Part shown: positions 28,384 through 37,164 of the stretch, piece after piece
Layout of the letters: each line of letters begins with the position of its first letter
Position numbering within the stretch: the first letter of the stretch is position 1
Assembly: GCA_965219855.1 (NCBI GenBank)
Contig: CBDCOR010000021.1
Coordinates: 186,001 to 250,000 of the forward strand
Direction of reading: 5' to 3'
DNA: 64,000 nucleotides
From: CAUZIZ01 sp965219855
Lineage (GTDB): Bacteria; Acidobacteriota; UBA6911; RPQK01; JAJDTT01
Program-made: the position numbers and the translations under genes
The notes under the pieces: generated by a model
What the model was told of the DNA's origin: nothing
The model's input: only the letters and a program-made list of their open reading frames with translations
Database searches by the model: none

Positions 28384-29364
28384 TCAACTTGAGGTGCCAG
28401 ATTTCTTATACAGGGCGATTGCCACCAGGATGATCAAACCCTTGGCAAGCCCGTGCGCGTGGGGGGACACGTTGAGCAGATTCAAGAGGTTGTTGATCAT
28501 GGTGATGATCAACGTTCCCAACAGGGTGCTCCACAAATGGCCCACGCCGCCAAACAGACTGGTTCCACCAATGACGACCGCAGCAATGGCATCCAGCTCC
28601 AGGCCGCGTCCTGCCCAGGGGTCGCCGACCGTTACCCGCGCGGTGAAAATGATGGCGCCGAGCGCCGCCGCTGCACCACTGATCATATAAGTGATCAACT
28701 TCACGCGATTCACAAGGATGCCCGAGAGTCGCGCCGCCTCCTCGTTCCCACCGATCGCGTATACCTGACGCCCGTAGGGGGTGAGGTGCAGCACGAAGCC
28801 ACCGACAACATAGGTTGCGAGCATGATCAGCACCGGTACCGGGATCGGCAACCAGCCGATGTGGCTGGCCCCCAAAAGCGCGTACGCTCCCTTGATGCCC
28901 CCGATCGGCCTACCACCCGAAACGGACAGGGCGGCACCGCTGGCGATGGCCATCATGGCGAGGGTTACGATGAACGGCGCGACCCGGCGCCAGACGATGA
29001 TCGCCGCGTTGAAAGCCCCGATGCCGGCCCCCAACGCCAGGGTGACAAGCAGCACCACCGGCAGCGAGTAGCCCTCTCCGTTGTCGAACAGCAACGCGGC
29101 AACCACGCTACACAAGCTGAGCACCATGCCCACCGACAGGTCGATACCCGCCGTCAAGATCACGAAGGTCATACCCACGGCGACGACGCCGAGCATCGAT
29201 GACTGCTGGAGGATGTTGGTGATGTTACGCCTGGTCAGGAAATGTTCCGGGGAGACGATGCTTCCCACGACCACGAGCAGCAGAAAGGCCAGTACGACAC
29301 CGGTGCCGGAGCCCAGTTGCTCGGGAATCCGCTCGACGACTCTGGCAACTAGTCGCTTGGACAT
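28384..29364 (-). CDS. Sugar-type ABC transporter permease (RbsC-like)
   Basis: A polytopic inner-membrane protein of the BPD_transp_2 family: FVILTAGIDLSVGMVLSLCS near residue 80 is the RbsC-type signature, and AIAAVVIGGTSLFGGVGHLW near residue 245 the conserved C-terminal one. I prefer ATG 29364, just before the first membrane segment. The frame is open to 29511, with ATG 29409 also possible, and no start has a strong Shine-Dalgarno. First gene of the operon; its promoter should lie in the divergent region before the hydantoinase gene. Confidence 0.9.
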   Translation of the reverse strand: MSKRLVARVVERIPEQLGSGTGVVLAFLLLVVVGSIVSPEHFLTRRNITNILQQSSMLGVVAVGMTFVILTAGIDLSVGMVLSLCSVVAALLFDNGEGYSLPVVLLVTLALGAGIGAFNAAIIVWRRVAPFIVTLAMMAIASGAALSVSGGRPIGGIKGAYALLGASHIGWLPIPVPVLIMLATYVVGGFVLHLTPYGRQVYAIGGNEEAARLSGILVNRVKLITYMISGAAAALGAIIFTARVTVGDPWAGRGLELDAIAAVVIGGTSLFGGVGHLWSTLLGTLIITMINNLLNLLNVSPHAHGLAKGLIILVAIALYKKSGTSS

Positions 29365-29592
29365 GGTCGGCGTTTCGGGTGACGCGAATGAAGCCTCACG
29401 CACGATCATGGTACGCGTACTGGTGTGCTTTCGCAAGGTGTCGGTCACTGGGTCACTGGCCCTCGCGCGCAGTCGCGGGTCCTTGACCCGTCTGTTTTCT
29501 CGAAGGTACAATCGCGGCCGAATATCGATTACGCTCCATCGTGGCGCTTCCGATGACTACGATGGGGAGCCCTCCCCTAAAAGGTTCGACAA

Positions 29593-31662
29593 GTGGATTC
29601 GACGAACATGAGAACTCGCGTCGGCGTAGACACGGGCGGCACCTTCACCGATCTTGTTGCAGCGGATGAAGAGACGGGGCAGCTGATCGTTGCCAAGGAA
29701 CCATCCACGCCGACCAGGCCGGCCCTCGCGGTTGCCCGTGTATTGCGAGAGACGGGCAGGCGTCCGTCAGACATCGGCTTCTTGATCCTGGGGACAACAG
29801 TTGCAACTAATGCTCTGATTCAGCGAACTGGAGCTCGTGTGGCATGTATCACGACCAGGGGCTTTGAGGATGTGCCTTTCATTCAAAGAATCGATAGAGA
29901 AGAGGTCTACAACCCTCAGTGGCAAAAGCCCAAACCTCTCGTTAAGCGTGCGAATTGCCTTGGCTTGGCCGAGCGCGTCGATTACGCCGGACGGATCATC
30001 GAGCCTCTAGAGCGAGATGAGTTGGAGCGCATAGGAAAGCTGATCGATGAACGCCTGCCGGAAGACGGAGTCGAGGCTCTGGCCGTGTGCCTGCTCTTCT
30101 CGTACCTCAACGGCGAGCACGAGCTGGCGCTGAAAGAGTATCTGGAGCAAGGCTACCCGGAGCTGAGCTGCTCGCTGTCTCACCAGGTATGCCCGATGTG
30201 GCGTGAGTTCGAACGCACCTCGACCACGATCGCCGATGCCTTCGTCAAGCCAGTCACCGCGAAATACATTGACGGTCTGAACCAGGAGTTTGCCGAACTG
30301 GAGCTGCAAGCCCCCTGGTGTCTGATGAAGTCCAACGGTGGCAGCATGCTCTCGGAGAGTGCCGCGGAGCAGCCGGTGCAGACCCTCCTTTCCGGCCTGG
30401 CGGGTGGCGTCATCGGTGGAAACTACTTCGGTGAACTGGCTGGACACTCCAACATCTTCACCCTCGACATGGGCGGAACGAGTTGCGACGTGGGCTTGGT
30501 CCGGGATGGCCAGCAGGCCTACGCGAGCGAGTTCCAACTCGGATTCGGGCTGCCGATCTCGGTCCCTTGCGTCGATATCTCGACCATCGGGGCAGGAGGA
30601 GGATCGGTGGGCTGGATTGATAAGGGAGGATTCTTGCGGGTGGGTCCTCTCAGCGCCGGGGCCTCCCCGGGCCCTGCCGCGTACGGGCAGGGGGGTACCG
30701 AGGCGACAGTGACGGACGCGAACCTGGTTCTGGGTTACCTCAGCCCAACCTACTTCCTCGGTGGAAGGATGTCGCTCTCCGAGGATAAGGCCAGGGAAGC
30801 CATCCAACCCTTGGGGGAGAAGCTGGAGATTTCGACAACGGAGGCGGCCGAATCGATCCGCAGAGTCGTGAACGAGAACATGGCAAACGCGTTGCGGCTC
30901 GTGGCCGTGAATCAGGGAGTCGACCCCAGGGAGTTTGCTCTGGTGGCGTTCGGCGGAGCCGGGCCGCTCCATGCCGTGGCCGTCGCCGAAGCCCTGCGAA
31001 TTCCGCGTGTACTGGTACCGCTTCACCCCGGTCACTGTTCCGCCTTCGGGGCGCTCATCTCGGATTGGCGAGTGGACAAGGTTCTGACACGTCTCTATCG
31101 TTCAGACACTCTCGACGCCGCCACACTTGACAAGGAGTTCCAGCAACTGACCGAAGCGGCACTGGAAGAACTCCTCGGCGAGGGTTTCCAGGGCAACCCT
31201 GTCGTCCTTCGAAGCATCGACATGCGGTACCAGGGCCAAAACTACGAGCAGGAAGTGAGTGTCGAGGAGGGATCGATCAGTGGCGATGTGCTGCGTCGAG
31301 CGCTGGCCCAGTTCGCCGCACAGCACGAAGCTTTCTCCGGCTCCGCACATCTGGACGCCGTGATCGAGCTCGTCAACCTGCGTGTTACGGCCATAGGCCC
31401 CTCTTCCAGGATCCAGCTCGAAGAGCTGGCAAGAGGAACGTCTGCTCAGCCGGTCGCTCACCGGCCAGTTTTCTTCCCACGCGACGGTCTCGTCGAGACC
31501 GCGGTTTACCGACGTGAGGAGCTGCCCGGTGGATGTCGTCTGAGCGGCCCCGCAATTGTCGAGGAGATGGCCTCTACCACGCTGGTGCCGGCTGACTCTA
31601 CCCTGAGTGTCGATGAACATGGCTTGATTACCATCTTCCGCGAGGAGGTACTCGATGGCTGA
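29593..31662 (+). CDS. Hydantoinase/oxoprolinase family protein, subunit A
   Basis: 689 residues. Start GTG 29593, preceded by AAAAGG; ATG 29608 is the alternative. VGVDTGGTFTDLVAAD near residue 10 and FTLDMGGTSCDVGLV near residue 296 are the ATP-binding motifs of the ASKHA fold, and ALVAFGGAGPLHAVAVAEAL near residue 453 is a strong family signature. With subunit B it hydrolyses a cyclic amide such as hydantoin or 5-oxoproline in an ATP-dependent way, or carboxylates ketones in related enzymes; the substrate is undetermined. It overlaps subunit B by 8 nt and diverges from an ABC importer that may supply its substrate. Confidence 0.93.
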   Translation: MDSTNMRTRVGVDTGGTFTDLVAADEETGQLIVAKEPSTPTRPALAVARVLRETGRRPSDIGFLILGTTVATNALIQRTGARVACITTRGFEDVPFIQRIDREEVYNPQWQKPKPLVKRANCLGLAERVDYAGRIIEPLERDELERIGKLIDERLPEDGVEALAVCLLFSYLNGEHELALKEYLEQGYPELSCSLSHQVCPMWREFERTSTTIADAFVKPVTAKYIDGLNQEFAELELQAPWCLMKSNGGSMLSESAAEQPVQTLLSGLAGGVIGGNYFGELAGHSNIFTLDMGGTSCDVGLVRDGQQAYASEFQLGFGLPISVPCVDISTIGAGGGSVGWIDKGGFLRVGPLSAGASPGPAAYGQGGTEATVTDANLVLGYLSPTYFLGGRMSLSEDKAREAIQPLGEKLEISTTEAAESIRRVVNENMANALRLVAVNQGVDPREFALVAFGGAGPLHAVAVAEALRIPRVLVPLHPGHCSAFGALISDWRVDKVLTRLYRSDTLDAATLDKEFQQLTEAALEELLGEGFQGNPVVLRSIDMRYQGQNYEQEVSVEEGSISGDVLRRALAQFAAQHEAFSGSAHLDAVIELVNLRVTAIGPSSRIQLEELARGTSAQPVAHRPVFFPRDGLVETAVYRREELPGGCRLSGPAIVEEMASTTLVPADSTLSVDEHGLITIFREEVLDG

Positions 31663-33520
31663 TTTTGATCCCGTCTCCTTGCTGACTCTCCATAACCGCC
31701 TGGTCACGATCTGCGAGGAGATGGCGCTGGTGATGATGAAGACGGCCTACTCGACCATCTTCAGCGAAGGGCTCGATTTCTGCTGCGTCATCCTGAACAA
31801 GGATGCTGAGATCATCGCGGAGACCGAGTATACGCCCTCCATGATAGGTGCCATGACCCACACCATGAAATGGACCATCGAGGAGATGGGATTGGAGAGT
31901 TTCGCTCCCGGGGACGTGATCATCCACAACGACTCCTACCGAGGCGGATGCCACCTGCCGGAGCACATGGTGATGAAGCCGGTCTTCCTCGACGGCGAAC
32001 TCTTCGGCTTTGTGGGCAATATGGGCCACGTCGCCGAGATCGGAGGCAAGGCTCCGGGGAGTTTTGCCGCCGACGCCACGGACATCTACCAGGAGGGTCT
32101 TCGCCTGCCTCCGGTCAAGCTGATGGACCGAGGCAAACACGTCCCAGACGTGTGGAGGATCATCATGGCCAACCATCGCACGCCACGCAATACGTGGGGG
32201 GACTTCCACGCCATGATCGGCTCGCTCCAAGTCGCCGAAAGGCGATTGGCGGAACTGGTAGCCAAGTACGGCAAGACGTATATCGAGGAAGCGACTCGCC
32301 AACTCATGGACTACTCGGAGCGATGTCTGCGCGCCGAGATCCGCGAAATTCCAGACGGTACCTACCACTTCCAGCATTGGCTCGAGGACGACGGCATCTC
32401 CGCGAAAATGATCCCGATTGAGGTCACCATCGTCGTCCGTGACGATGAGGTGATCGTCGATTTCACGGGTTCATCGCCTCAAGTCAAAGGACCCATCAAC
32501 TGTACCTGGGTCGTGGCTGCCTCCGCGACCTACATCCCCATACTCTCGCTCACGGACCCGCATGTCCCTCGCAATTCAGGTGCGTTTAGACCCATCACCA
32601 TCATTGCGCCGCCCGGGACGGTCGTCAACGTTCGACATCCCGGGCCCTGCGTAGCGGGTAACACCGACACGCAGATCAAACTGATCGATATCATCCTGGC
32701 GGCGTTCAGCCAGGTGATCCCTCGCAAGATAACGGCCGCATCGGGAGGTTCCAGCAGCAACTTCCTGATTGGCGGCGTCCATCCCGATACGGGCCAGTAC
32801 TACAGCAACTATAGCTTTGACGGACAAGGCGCAGGGGCCACGGCCTACAAGGACGGGAACGACGCGGAAGTACCCAGGCACGGCAATTGCCGCAATACCC
32901 CCACCGAGGTCTTCGAGGGACGTTATCCGCTCAGGACCCTGGAATATCGCCTGGTCACGGACTCCGGCGGTCCCGGCAGATTTCGGGGTGGGCTCGGACT
33001 CAGCCGCAAATACGAAGTCACCGCGCCAGAGGTCACCGTGAGTGCTCTGTTCGATCGGCTGGAGGTCAAGCCCTGGGGACTGTTTGGTGGGAAAGAGGGC
33101 ATGAACTCCAGACTCCTCATCAAGAAGAAGGGGGAGGATCGGTGGCAGACCTTCGCGGAGGCCTATCAGCGGCCGTCGGCCAGCAAGTTCACGAACGCGC
33201 TCGTCACCGGGGGTGATCTGATTCAAATCGTGACCCCGGGCGGGGGTGGATTCGGCGACCCCCTGGACCGTCCGGTGGAACTCGTTCTGGAAGACGTGAA
33301 GGAGGGATACGTCTCGCCCGACTCAGCCCAGCGGAACTACGGAGTGGTTCTTGAACGCACCGGGAGGGGGCTGCGAGTCGACGAAGAAGGAACTCGCCTG
33401 AAGCGTGAACACCAGCGCTCACTCCGTGTGGAGCCATTGCCAGTCTACGATTGGTGGCCCGATGAGTCGGAGCAAGCCGCCCAGGATCAGCTCATCGGGC
33501 GGCGCGCCCGCGGGGGGTAG
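31655..33520 (+). CDS. Hydantoinase/oxoprolinase family protein, subunit B
   Basis: 621 residues. Opens with PVSLLTLHNRLVTICEEMAL and includes GDVIIHNDSYRGGCHLPEHM near residue 87, the metal-binding signature of HyuB-type subunits. NTPTEVFEGRYPLRTLEYRL and IVTPGGGGFGDPLDRP (near residue 530) are typical C-terminal signatures. It should form a complex with the upstream subunit A. Translation is coupled by the 8-nt overlap. A small four-cysteine protein follows. Confidence 0.94.
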   Translation: MADFDPVSLLTLHNRLVTICEEMALVMMKTAYSTIFSEGLDFCCVILNKDAEIIAETEYTPSMIGAMTHTMKWTIEEMGLESFAPGDVIIHNDSYRGGCHLPEHMVMKPVFLDGELFGFVGNMGHVAEIGGKAPGSFAADATDIYQEGLRLPPVKLMDRGKHVPDVWRIIMANHRTPRNTWGDFHAMIGSLQVAERRLAELVAKYGKTYIEEATRQLMDYSERCLRAEIREIPDGTYHFQHWLEDDGISAKMIPIEVTIVVRDDEVIVDFTGSSPQVKGPINCTWVVAASATYIPILSLTDPHVPRNSGAFRPITIIAPPGTVVNVRHPGPCVAGNTDTQIKLIDIILAAFSQVIPRKITAASGGSSSNFLIGGVHPDTGQYYSNYSFDGQGAGATAYKDGNDAEVPRHGNCRNTPTEVFEGRYPLRTLEYRLVTDSGGPGRFRGGLGLSRKYEVTAPEVTVSALFDRLEVKPWGLFGGKEGMNSRLLIKKKGEDRWQTFAEAYQRPSASKFTNALVTGGDLIQIVTPGGGGFGDPLDRPVELVLEDVKEGYVSPDSAQRNYGVVLERTGRGLRVDEEGTRLKREHQRSLRVEPLPVYDWWPDESEQAAQDQLIGRRARGG

Positions 33521-33562
33521 TGACAGGTTTCAGCAAGAGGGTCGCAACGAAAGGAGACGGCT

Positions 33563-33757
33563 TTGGGTCGCTGGAAAGACATCGCCCTACCCTGGCACGA
33601 GACCAACATCATGAACTGTTCGCTGTGCGGCAAGATGATCCCGCATCGGATGTGGATTGTCGAAGTGGACGAGCAGGAGAAAGAGTTCTGCAACCCTAAC
33701 TGCGAACAGTTGTATTTCAAGTACTGGCTACCGACTCACGCAAAGAAGTCTCGGTGA
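33563..33757 (+). CDS. Small four-cysteine zinc-ribbon-like protein of the hydantoinase operon
   Basis: 64 residues from a TTG start at 33563, supported by AAGGAG (33551-33556) at ideal spacing; ATG 33611 would start just before the first cysteine pair. NCSLCGKMIPH and EFCNPNCEQLYFKYW give two Cys pairs (C-x2-C and C-x3-C) that could bind one zinc ion. It lies 42 nt after subunit B on the same strand. It may be a small accessory subunit of the hydantoinase complex. The family has no function I can name. Confidence 0.75.
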   Translation: MGRWKDIALPWHETNIMNCSLCGKMIPHRMWIVEVDEQEKEFCNPNCEQLYFKYWLPTHAKKSR

Positions 33758-33933
33758 TTGCCGGGCGGGGACCGAGACTTGATGGCCAGTCCCGTTTCGA
33801 AAAAGATCTCCATATTCCTTGAGCGTTCAGTTCCAGGAGAAGTTCTCCTCTCTGACTCGTGTTGATTGAATCTGACGGACTGGCGTCAACTGCCACACAC
33901 TTGTCTCGCTTTTAGCCTGATCTCATAAGAACA
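33758..33933. other. Non-coding stretch before the IS110 element
   Basis: No gene is apparent. The left boundary of the IS110 element lies somewhere in this stretch or at its end, but without a second copy I cannot place it. Confidence 0.4.
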
Positions 33934-34020
33934 CGGCCTCCTCTTCAGGGGCTGACTCTACAATGAGTCGCGTAGGCCCTAAGTTCGAAAGAGTCTAGGG
34001 ACTCATCGAAGAGGAGGCCG
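33934..34020 (+). ncRNA. Structured leader of the IS110 element (bridge RNA candidate)
   Basis: CGGCCTCCTCTTC (33934-33946) pairs perfectly with GAAGAGGAGGCCG (34008-34020), which ends 2 nt before the transposase ATG. Inside lie two further hairpins: GACTC-TACAAT-GAGTC, flanked by AGGG-type and CCCT-type arms, and GAGTC-TAGG-GACTC. IS110-group elements encode a bridge RNA in this non-coding end that binds the recombinase and specifies donor and target. A three-way structure in this position fits, but donor and target pairing is not shown. The stem also covers the ribosome-binding site. Confidence 0.42.
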
Positions 34021-34022
34021 AA

Positions 34023-35060
34023 ATGAAACTAATTGGATCTGATTTTCACACAAGATTCCAGGCGATTGCAATGGTGGATACGGAGAGCGGAGAGCTGGAG
34101 GAGCGACGCTTGAATCACGAAGGAAAGGAGGTCGAGAGATTTTACGGGGGTCTGGCGGGTCCGACCGTGGTGGGGATCGAGAGCACCGGGTATTCGATCT
34201 GGTTTCACGAGGTGATGGACAAACTGGGGGTACAACTGCAAGTGGGAGATGCGGCGAAGATCCGAGCGCAGCAGGTCCGCAAGAAGAAGAATGACCGCGA
34301 GGATGCGCGCTTGATTCGGCAGTTATTGATCGAGGACCGCTTTCCCCAGATCTGGGTGATCGACCCGGAGGGACGGGATCTGCGGCAGGTGCTGAGCCAA
34401 CGCCGACGTTGGGTTCGGACCCGGACGCGGATCAAGAACGGGCTCCAGTCGTTGGCGATCAATCATCGACTAACCTTGGGGGCTGGGTTGTTCACTGGGG
34501 AAGGCCAACGAGCGTTTGCGCAGTTAAAGCTGCGCCCCTACGCCCAGCAGTCGGCCGAGCAGTTGTGGCAGGGTCTGGAGTGGCTTGGACCTCGCCTCGC
34601 CGTACTGGACAAACAGATCCGAGAGGCGGCGGCCCAGCGCCCGGAGGCGGAGCGCTTGATGACGTATCCCGGAGTGGGGCCGGTGACGGCCCTGTCCTGG
34701 GTGCTGATTGTGGGACCGGTCCAACGCTTTGCCAGTGGCGGCCAGTTGTGCAGCTATGTGGGCTTGACGCCGAGCGAACGCTCCAGTGGCGGACGGCGGC
34801 GGCTGGGTCACATCAGCAAACAGGGATCGACCTTTCTGCGCTACCAGATGGTGGAGGCGGGCGTCTCCGCCGCCCGCCACGAAGCCAACTTGAGGCGCTT
34901 CTACCGCCGTTTGGTCTCTCGGCGAGGCCGACAGGTGGCCCGGACCGCCGTGGCCCGAAAGTTGTGTGAGCATCTGTACCTGATGCAGCGAGATGAAATC
35001 GACTATGCGGAGTTTTCTCGCCGCGGTCTTCTCGCGAGGCGTGCCTGTGAGAAATGCTGA
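34023..35060 (+). CDS. IS110-family transposase (DEDD recombinase)
   Basis: 345 residues. The N-terminal RuvC-like DEDD domain shows GSDFHTRFQAIAMVD (first Asp), GIESTGYS (Glu) and KKKNDREDARLIRQLL (last Asp pair). The C-terminal transposase_20 domain has YPGVGPVTALSWVL near residue 215 and CSYVGLTPSERSSGGRRRLG near 244, with the conserved Ser region of IS110 enzymes. The frame is intact, so the element could be active. GAGGAGG upstream serves as Shine-Dalgarno but is buried in the hairpin. Confidence 0.95.
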   Translation: MKLIGSDFHTRFQAIAMVDTESGELEERRLNHEGKEVERFYGGLAGPTVVGIESTGYSIWFHEVMDKLGVQLQVGDAAKIRAQQVRKKKNDREDARLIRQLLIEDRFPQIWVIDPEGRDLRQVLSQRRRWVRTRTRIKNGLQSLAINHRLTLGAGLFTGEGQRAFAQLKLRPYAQQSAEQLWQGLEWLGPRLAVLDKQIREAAAQRPEAERLMTYPGVGPVTALSWVLIVGPVQRFASGGQLCSYVGLTPSERSSGGRRRLGHISKQGSTFLRYQMVEAGVSAARHEANLRRFYRRLVSRRGRQVARTAVARKLCEHLYLMQRDEIDYAEFSRRGLLARRACEKC

Positions 35061-35123
35061 CTCGTTCCGAGTCGACAGCCTGATTAGGCAGCCTCGCCTC
35101 CTTCAAAGGAAGGAGTCCGGACT

Positions 35124-35351
35124 GTAGATGATGCGTTGGACGAACGTGGTGCAGAAAACATCAACCGCCCATTGCCTGGGGCACACAGGAGTGCCGCAGA
35201 GGCTCTCATAAAGGCAATGGGCTCCTCGACCTTTTCCCAGGCGGCGCTGGGCCTTGCCGAGGACACCACCTTCGCCCGCTGATGCGCGTATAGATGGATG
35301 GGGGAGACCGACGTCACCGACGTCAACCCGCTGGTCATAACTAAAAACTAG
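35124..35351 (+). pseudogene. Unrecognised coding remnant
   Basis: Reading from 35124 gives a protein-like sequence (VDDALDERGAENINRPLPGA, KAMGSSTFSQAALGLAED) with one TGA in the middle, ending TDVNPLVITKN and a stop. No start codon or family is evident. I list it because the amino-acid composition looks real. The opposite strand also has an 84-codon frame here, which I think is its shadow. Confidence 0.3.
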
Positions 35352-35402
35352 AGTCCCCAGACTCGACGAATCCAATGGCCTACGAACAACTTCTTATCGC
35401 GC

Positions 35403-35448
35403 CTGGCCGGCTACGCGGCCAGCTGCTTAATCGGCTCTCCGAGCCGAT
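35403..35448. repeat. Twin strong hairpins
   Basis: CTGGCCG/CGGCCAG (35403-35422, 6-nt loop) and ATCGGCTC/GAGCCGAT (35430-35448, 3-nt loop) lie 7 nt apart. They have no T-tract, so they are not classical terminators. They may be the foot of an RNA or a recombination site. Confidence 0.5.
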
Positions 35449-35493
35449 CTAGGTGAAGTGCGCCCTTGACAACGGCCATGTTCTTATAGACGC

Positions 35494-35658
35494 ATTTCTC
35501 ATCGCTGATCTACTGCGACGCCGCAATCATCCGCCCTGGCTGTGTTATGCTCGGTCGGCCTCCTCGACGTACTGTACAAGTACGACTGCGGCGGCCTCGG
35601 TCGCAAGCCTTGCCAGGACGGCCCTTGCGGCGCCTCGCTACGACAAGCGATGAGAAAT
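35494..35658. repeat. 165-bp inverted-repeat element
   Basis: Perfect 13-bp ends ATTTCTCATCGCT (35494-35506) and AGCGATGAGAAAT (35646-35658) continue inward as imperfect pairing (for example GCGACGCCGCAA against TTGCGGCGCCTCGC), meeting around GTACTGTACAAGTAC. It is non-coding and MITE-like. The 295 bp to its right (35659-35953) hold no gene I can support. Confidence 0.5.
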
Positions 35659-35953
35659 CCGGGTTAGGCGGAGCTGGCCCCATTCGAGAAGGAAACTTGG
35701 GTTTGCCTCCCAATGCTTGTCGTTACCGCTGGTGACAGAGCCGCGGGACATGAAATTATCCCTTCACTATGAATCCAGGTCGCACGCCAGCCTTGTGTCC
35801 GTTTTTTCCTCGCCACCGGTGCCTTGGCACCTTCTCGCTTCCGCTCCCACCCCCGTCACATAATCTCGACCCTCTGGCTTCTCATCGACTTCCCAATCTA
35901 CCTCAGCTGAGCCCCATTTCTGTCTCTTTTGGTTGTTTCCTCCCTTTTTCTAG

Positions 35954-36332
35954 GACTCCATCAGAAAGGAAATTCCTATTGATCCGAAAGGACACGTCTA
36001 CATCGCTTGGGACCACAACTTCCCCGCCACTCCCTGGCCTACAGATCAGGAGATCGACCTTTCGGCTGGACTGAATATGAATACCGTGATCAGAGGAGGA
36101 GCGGACAATCTGATTCTTGGGGAAGAAATCGTAGGCGGTCTAGATCTCGACGGCAATGGTATGACTGAGCTCTTTGTGGGGGATTTCCTGGCGGATGGCT
36201 CTGCCTCAAGAACCAAACCTCTTTCCGGCATCGGTTATGTCTTCTACGACGCCTATGCAATGAAGGGACTTTCCTTCAATCTGGACACCCTTCCCCCCGG
36301 CCTGGCTCTTGTCAGGATCCTGGGTCTGTCAA
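35954..36332 (+). pseudogene. FG-GAP repeat protein, left fragment cut by IS21
   Basis: An open frame with no obvious start reads DPKGHVYIAWDHNFPATPW, then an integrin-alpha-type blade GADNLILGEEIVGGLDLDGN followed by LFVGDFLADGSA. It stops being gene-like at 36332, where the IS21 inverted repeat begins. The right fragment resumes after the element at 39.6 kb. No signal peptide is found, so the true 5' end is also missing or degenerate. Confidence 0.65.
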
Positions 36333-36357
36333 TCACCAAGGTATATCCCCCACCCCG

Positions 36358-37164
36358 TCACCAAGGTAATTCCCCCATTTTGGGAGACATCATCATCTCG
36401 TCTCTCTCTGGTTTTGTTGGTTTTGGTTGGGAAAACTTTTCCCAACCAGTTTCCTCCTTGGAAGTTTGAGAGTCCTTCTGGGCCCTCGACCAGCGTTGTT
36501 CTAGCCGCCGGACTTGCCACCGATTGAACGCCCGATACGCGTCCGAAAGGGGGCTGACGGCGACCTCCTCCAGGATGGGACTGAAGTAATGGAGGCTTGC
36601 GATCGGCTGTCCTTGACCTCCATTGAGCCAAGAGACGTACTTGCGTCCGCATCCGAGGAGGATGGCTTGCTCGATATCCTCCAGCGGCACCTCCTGCTGG
36701 AACCACTGTACGGCCAGTTGGCGATCCGCGGCCGAGTACCGACAACTGACACAGGGCCGGCTCAGCAGCATCTGCTCGAGGGCCTCAACGAACAGTCTTT
36801 GAGCCGATCGATTCGAATCCAGAGCGTCCGTCTCGGAAGACCGCTCATAAGGCCAGTAGTCGCCTCGGATCTGAAGGGTCCCAGTGGCATGCTGGTTGGA
36901 GCTCAGAGAGATCTGGCAGAGCTGTTTTTCTTCGAGTTCTCTCAGATACTTGCCGATCGAGCGACGGGACTTGTTCAGAGCCTTCGCCAACTCGCCCTGA
37001 CGAAAGACGAAGCGTCCCGTGCTCCGTTCGGCAGCCAGCGAGACGTAAACGAAGAGCTTGAAGGCTCCATCGGAGAGTTTGTGAGAGGCGGATTGCCAAC
37101 TCCTGTCGGCAGCAAACCAACCCTCGCCCCTCTTGATTTTCAGTAGTGTGCTGGGGAAGCTCAT
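36358..37164 (-). CDS. IS21 accessory protein: helix-turn-helix, replication-initiator-like
   Basis: ATG 37164 overlaps the istB stop (ATGA). The N-terminal half resembles a winged helix: WQSASHKLSDGAFKLFVYVS then FRQGELAKALNKSRRSIGKY (HTH, residues about 55-75). A second block SAADRQLAVQWFQQEVPLED and SLHYFSPILEEV (near residue 215) resembles the C-terminal part of replication-initiator/replisome-organiser proteins. IS21 elements normally carry only istA and istB, so this third gene is unusual. It may control target choice or element expression; function unknown. Its 3' end runs into the terminal repeats. Confidence 0.65.
   Translation of the reverse strand: MSFPSTLLKIKRGEGWFAADRSWQSASHKLSDGAFKLFVYVSLAAERSTGRFVFRQGELAKALNKSRRSIGKYLRELEEKQLCQISLSSNQHATGTLQIRGDYWPYERSSETDALDSNRSAQRLFVEALEQMLLSRPCVSCRYSAADRQLAVQWFQQEVPLEDIEQAILLGCGRKYVSWLNGGQGQPIASLHYFSPILEEVAVSPLSDAYRAFNRWQVRRLEQRWSRAQKDSQTSKEETGWEKFSQPKPTKPERDEMMMSPKMGELPW

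Noticed and set aside
28453..29202. 249-codon plus-strand frame with many charged residues
   Set aside because: Antisense to the ABC permease, whose membrane segments and family motifs are clear.
35084..35375. Minus-strand frames right of the IS110 gene
   Set aside because: The plus-strand reading looks more protein-like; I kept only that as a low-confidence remnant.
35466..35491. TTGACA at 35466 as a promoter
   Set aside because: The best -10 (TATAGA) is only 13 nt away and no gene follows, so I do not call it.
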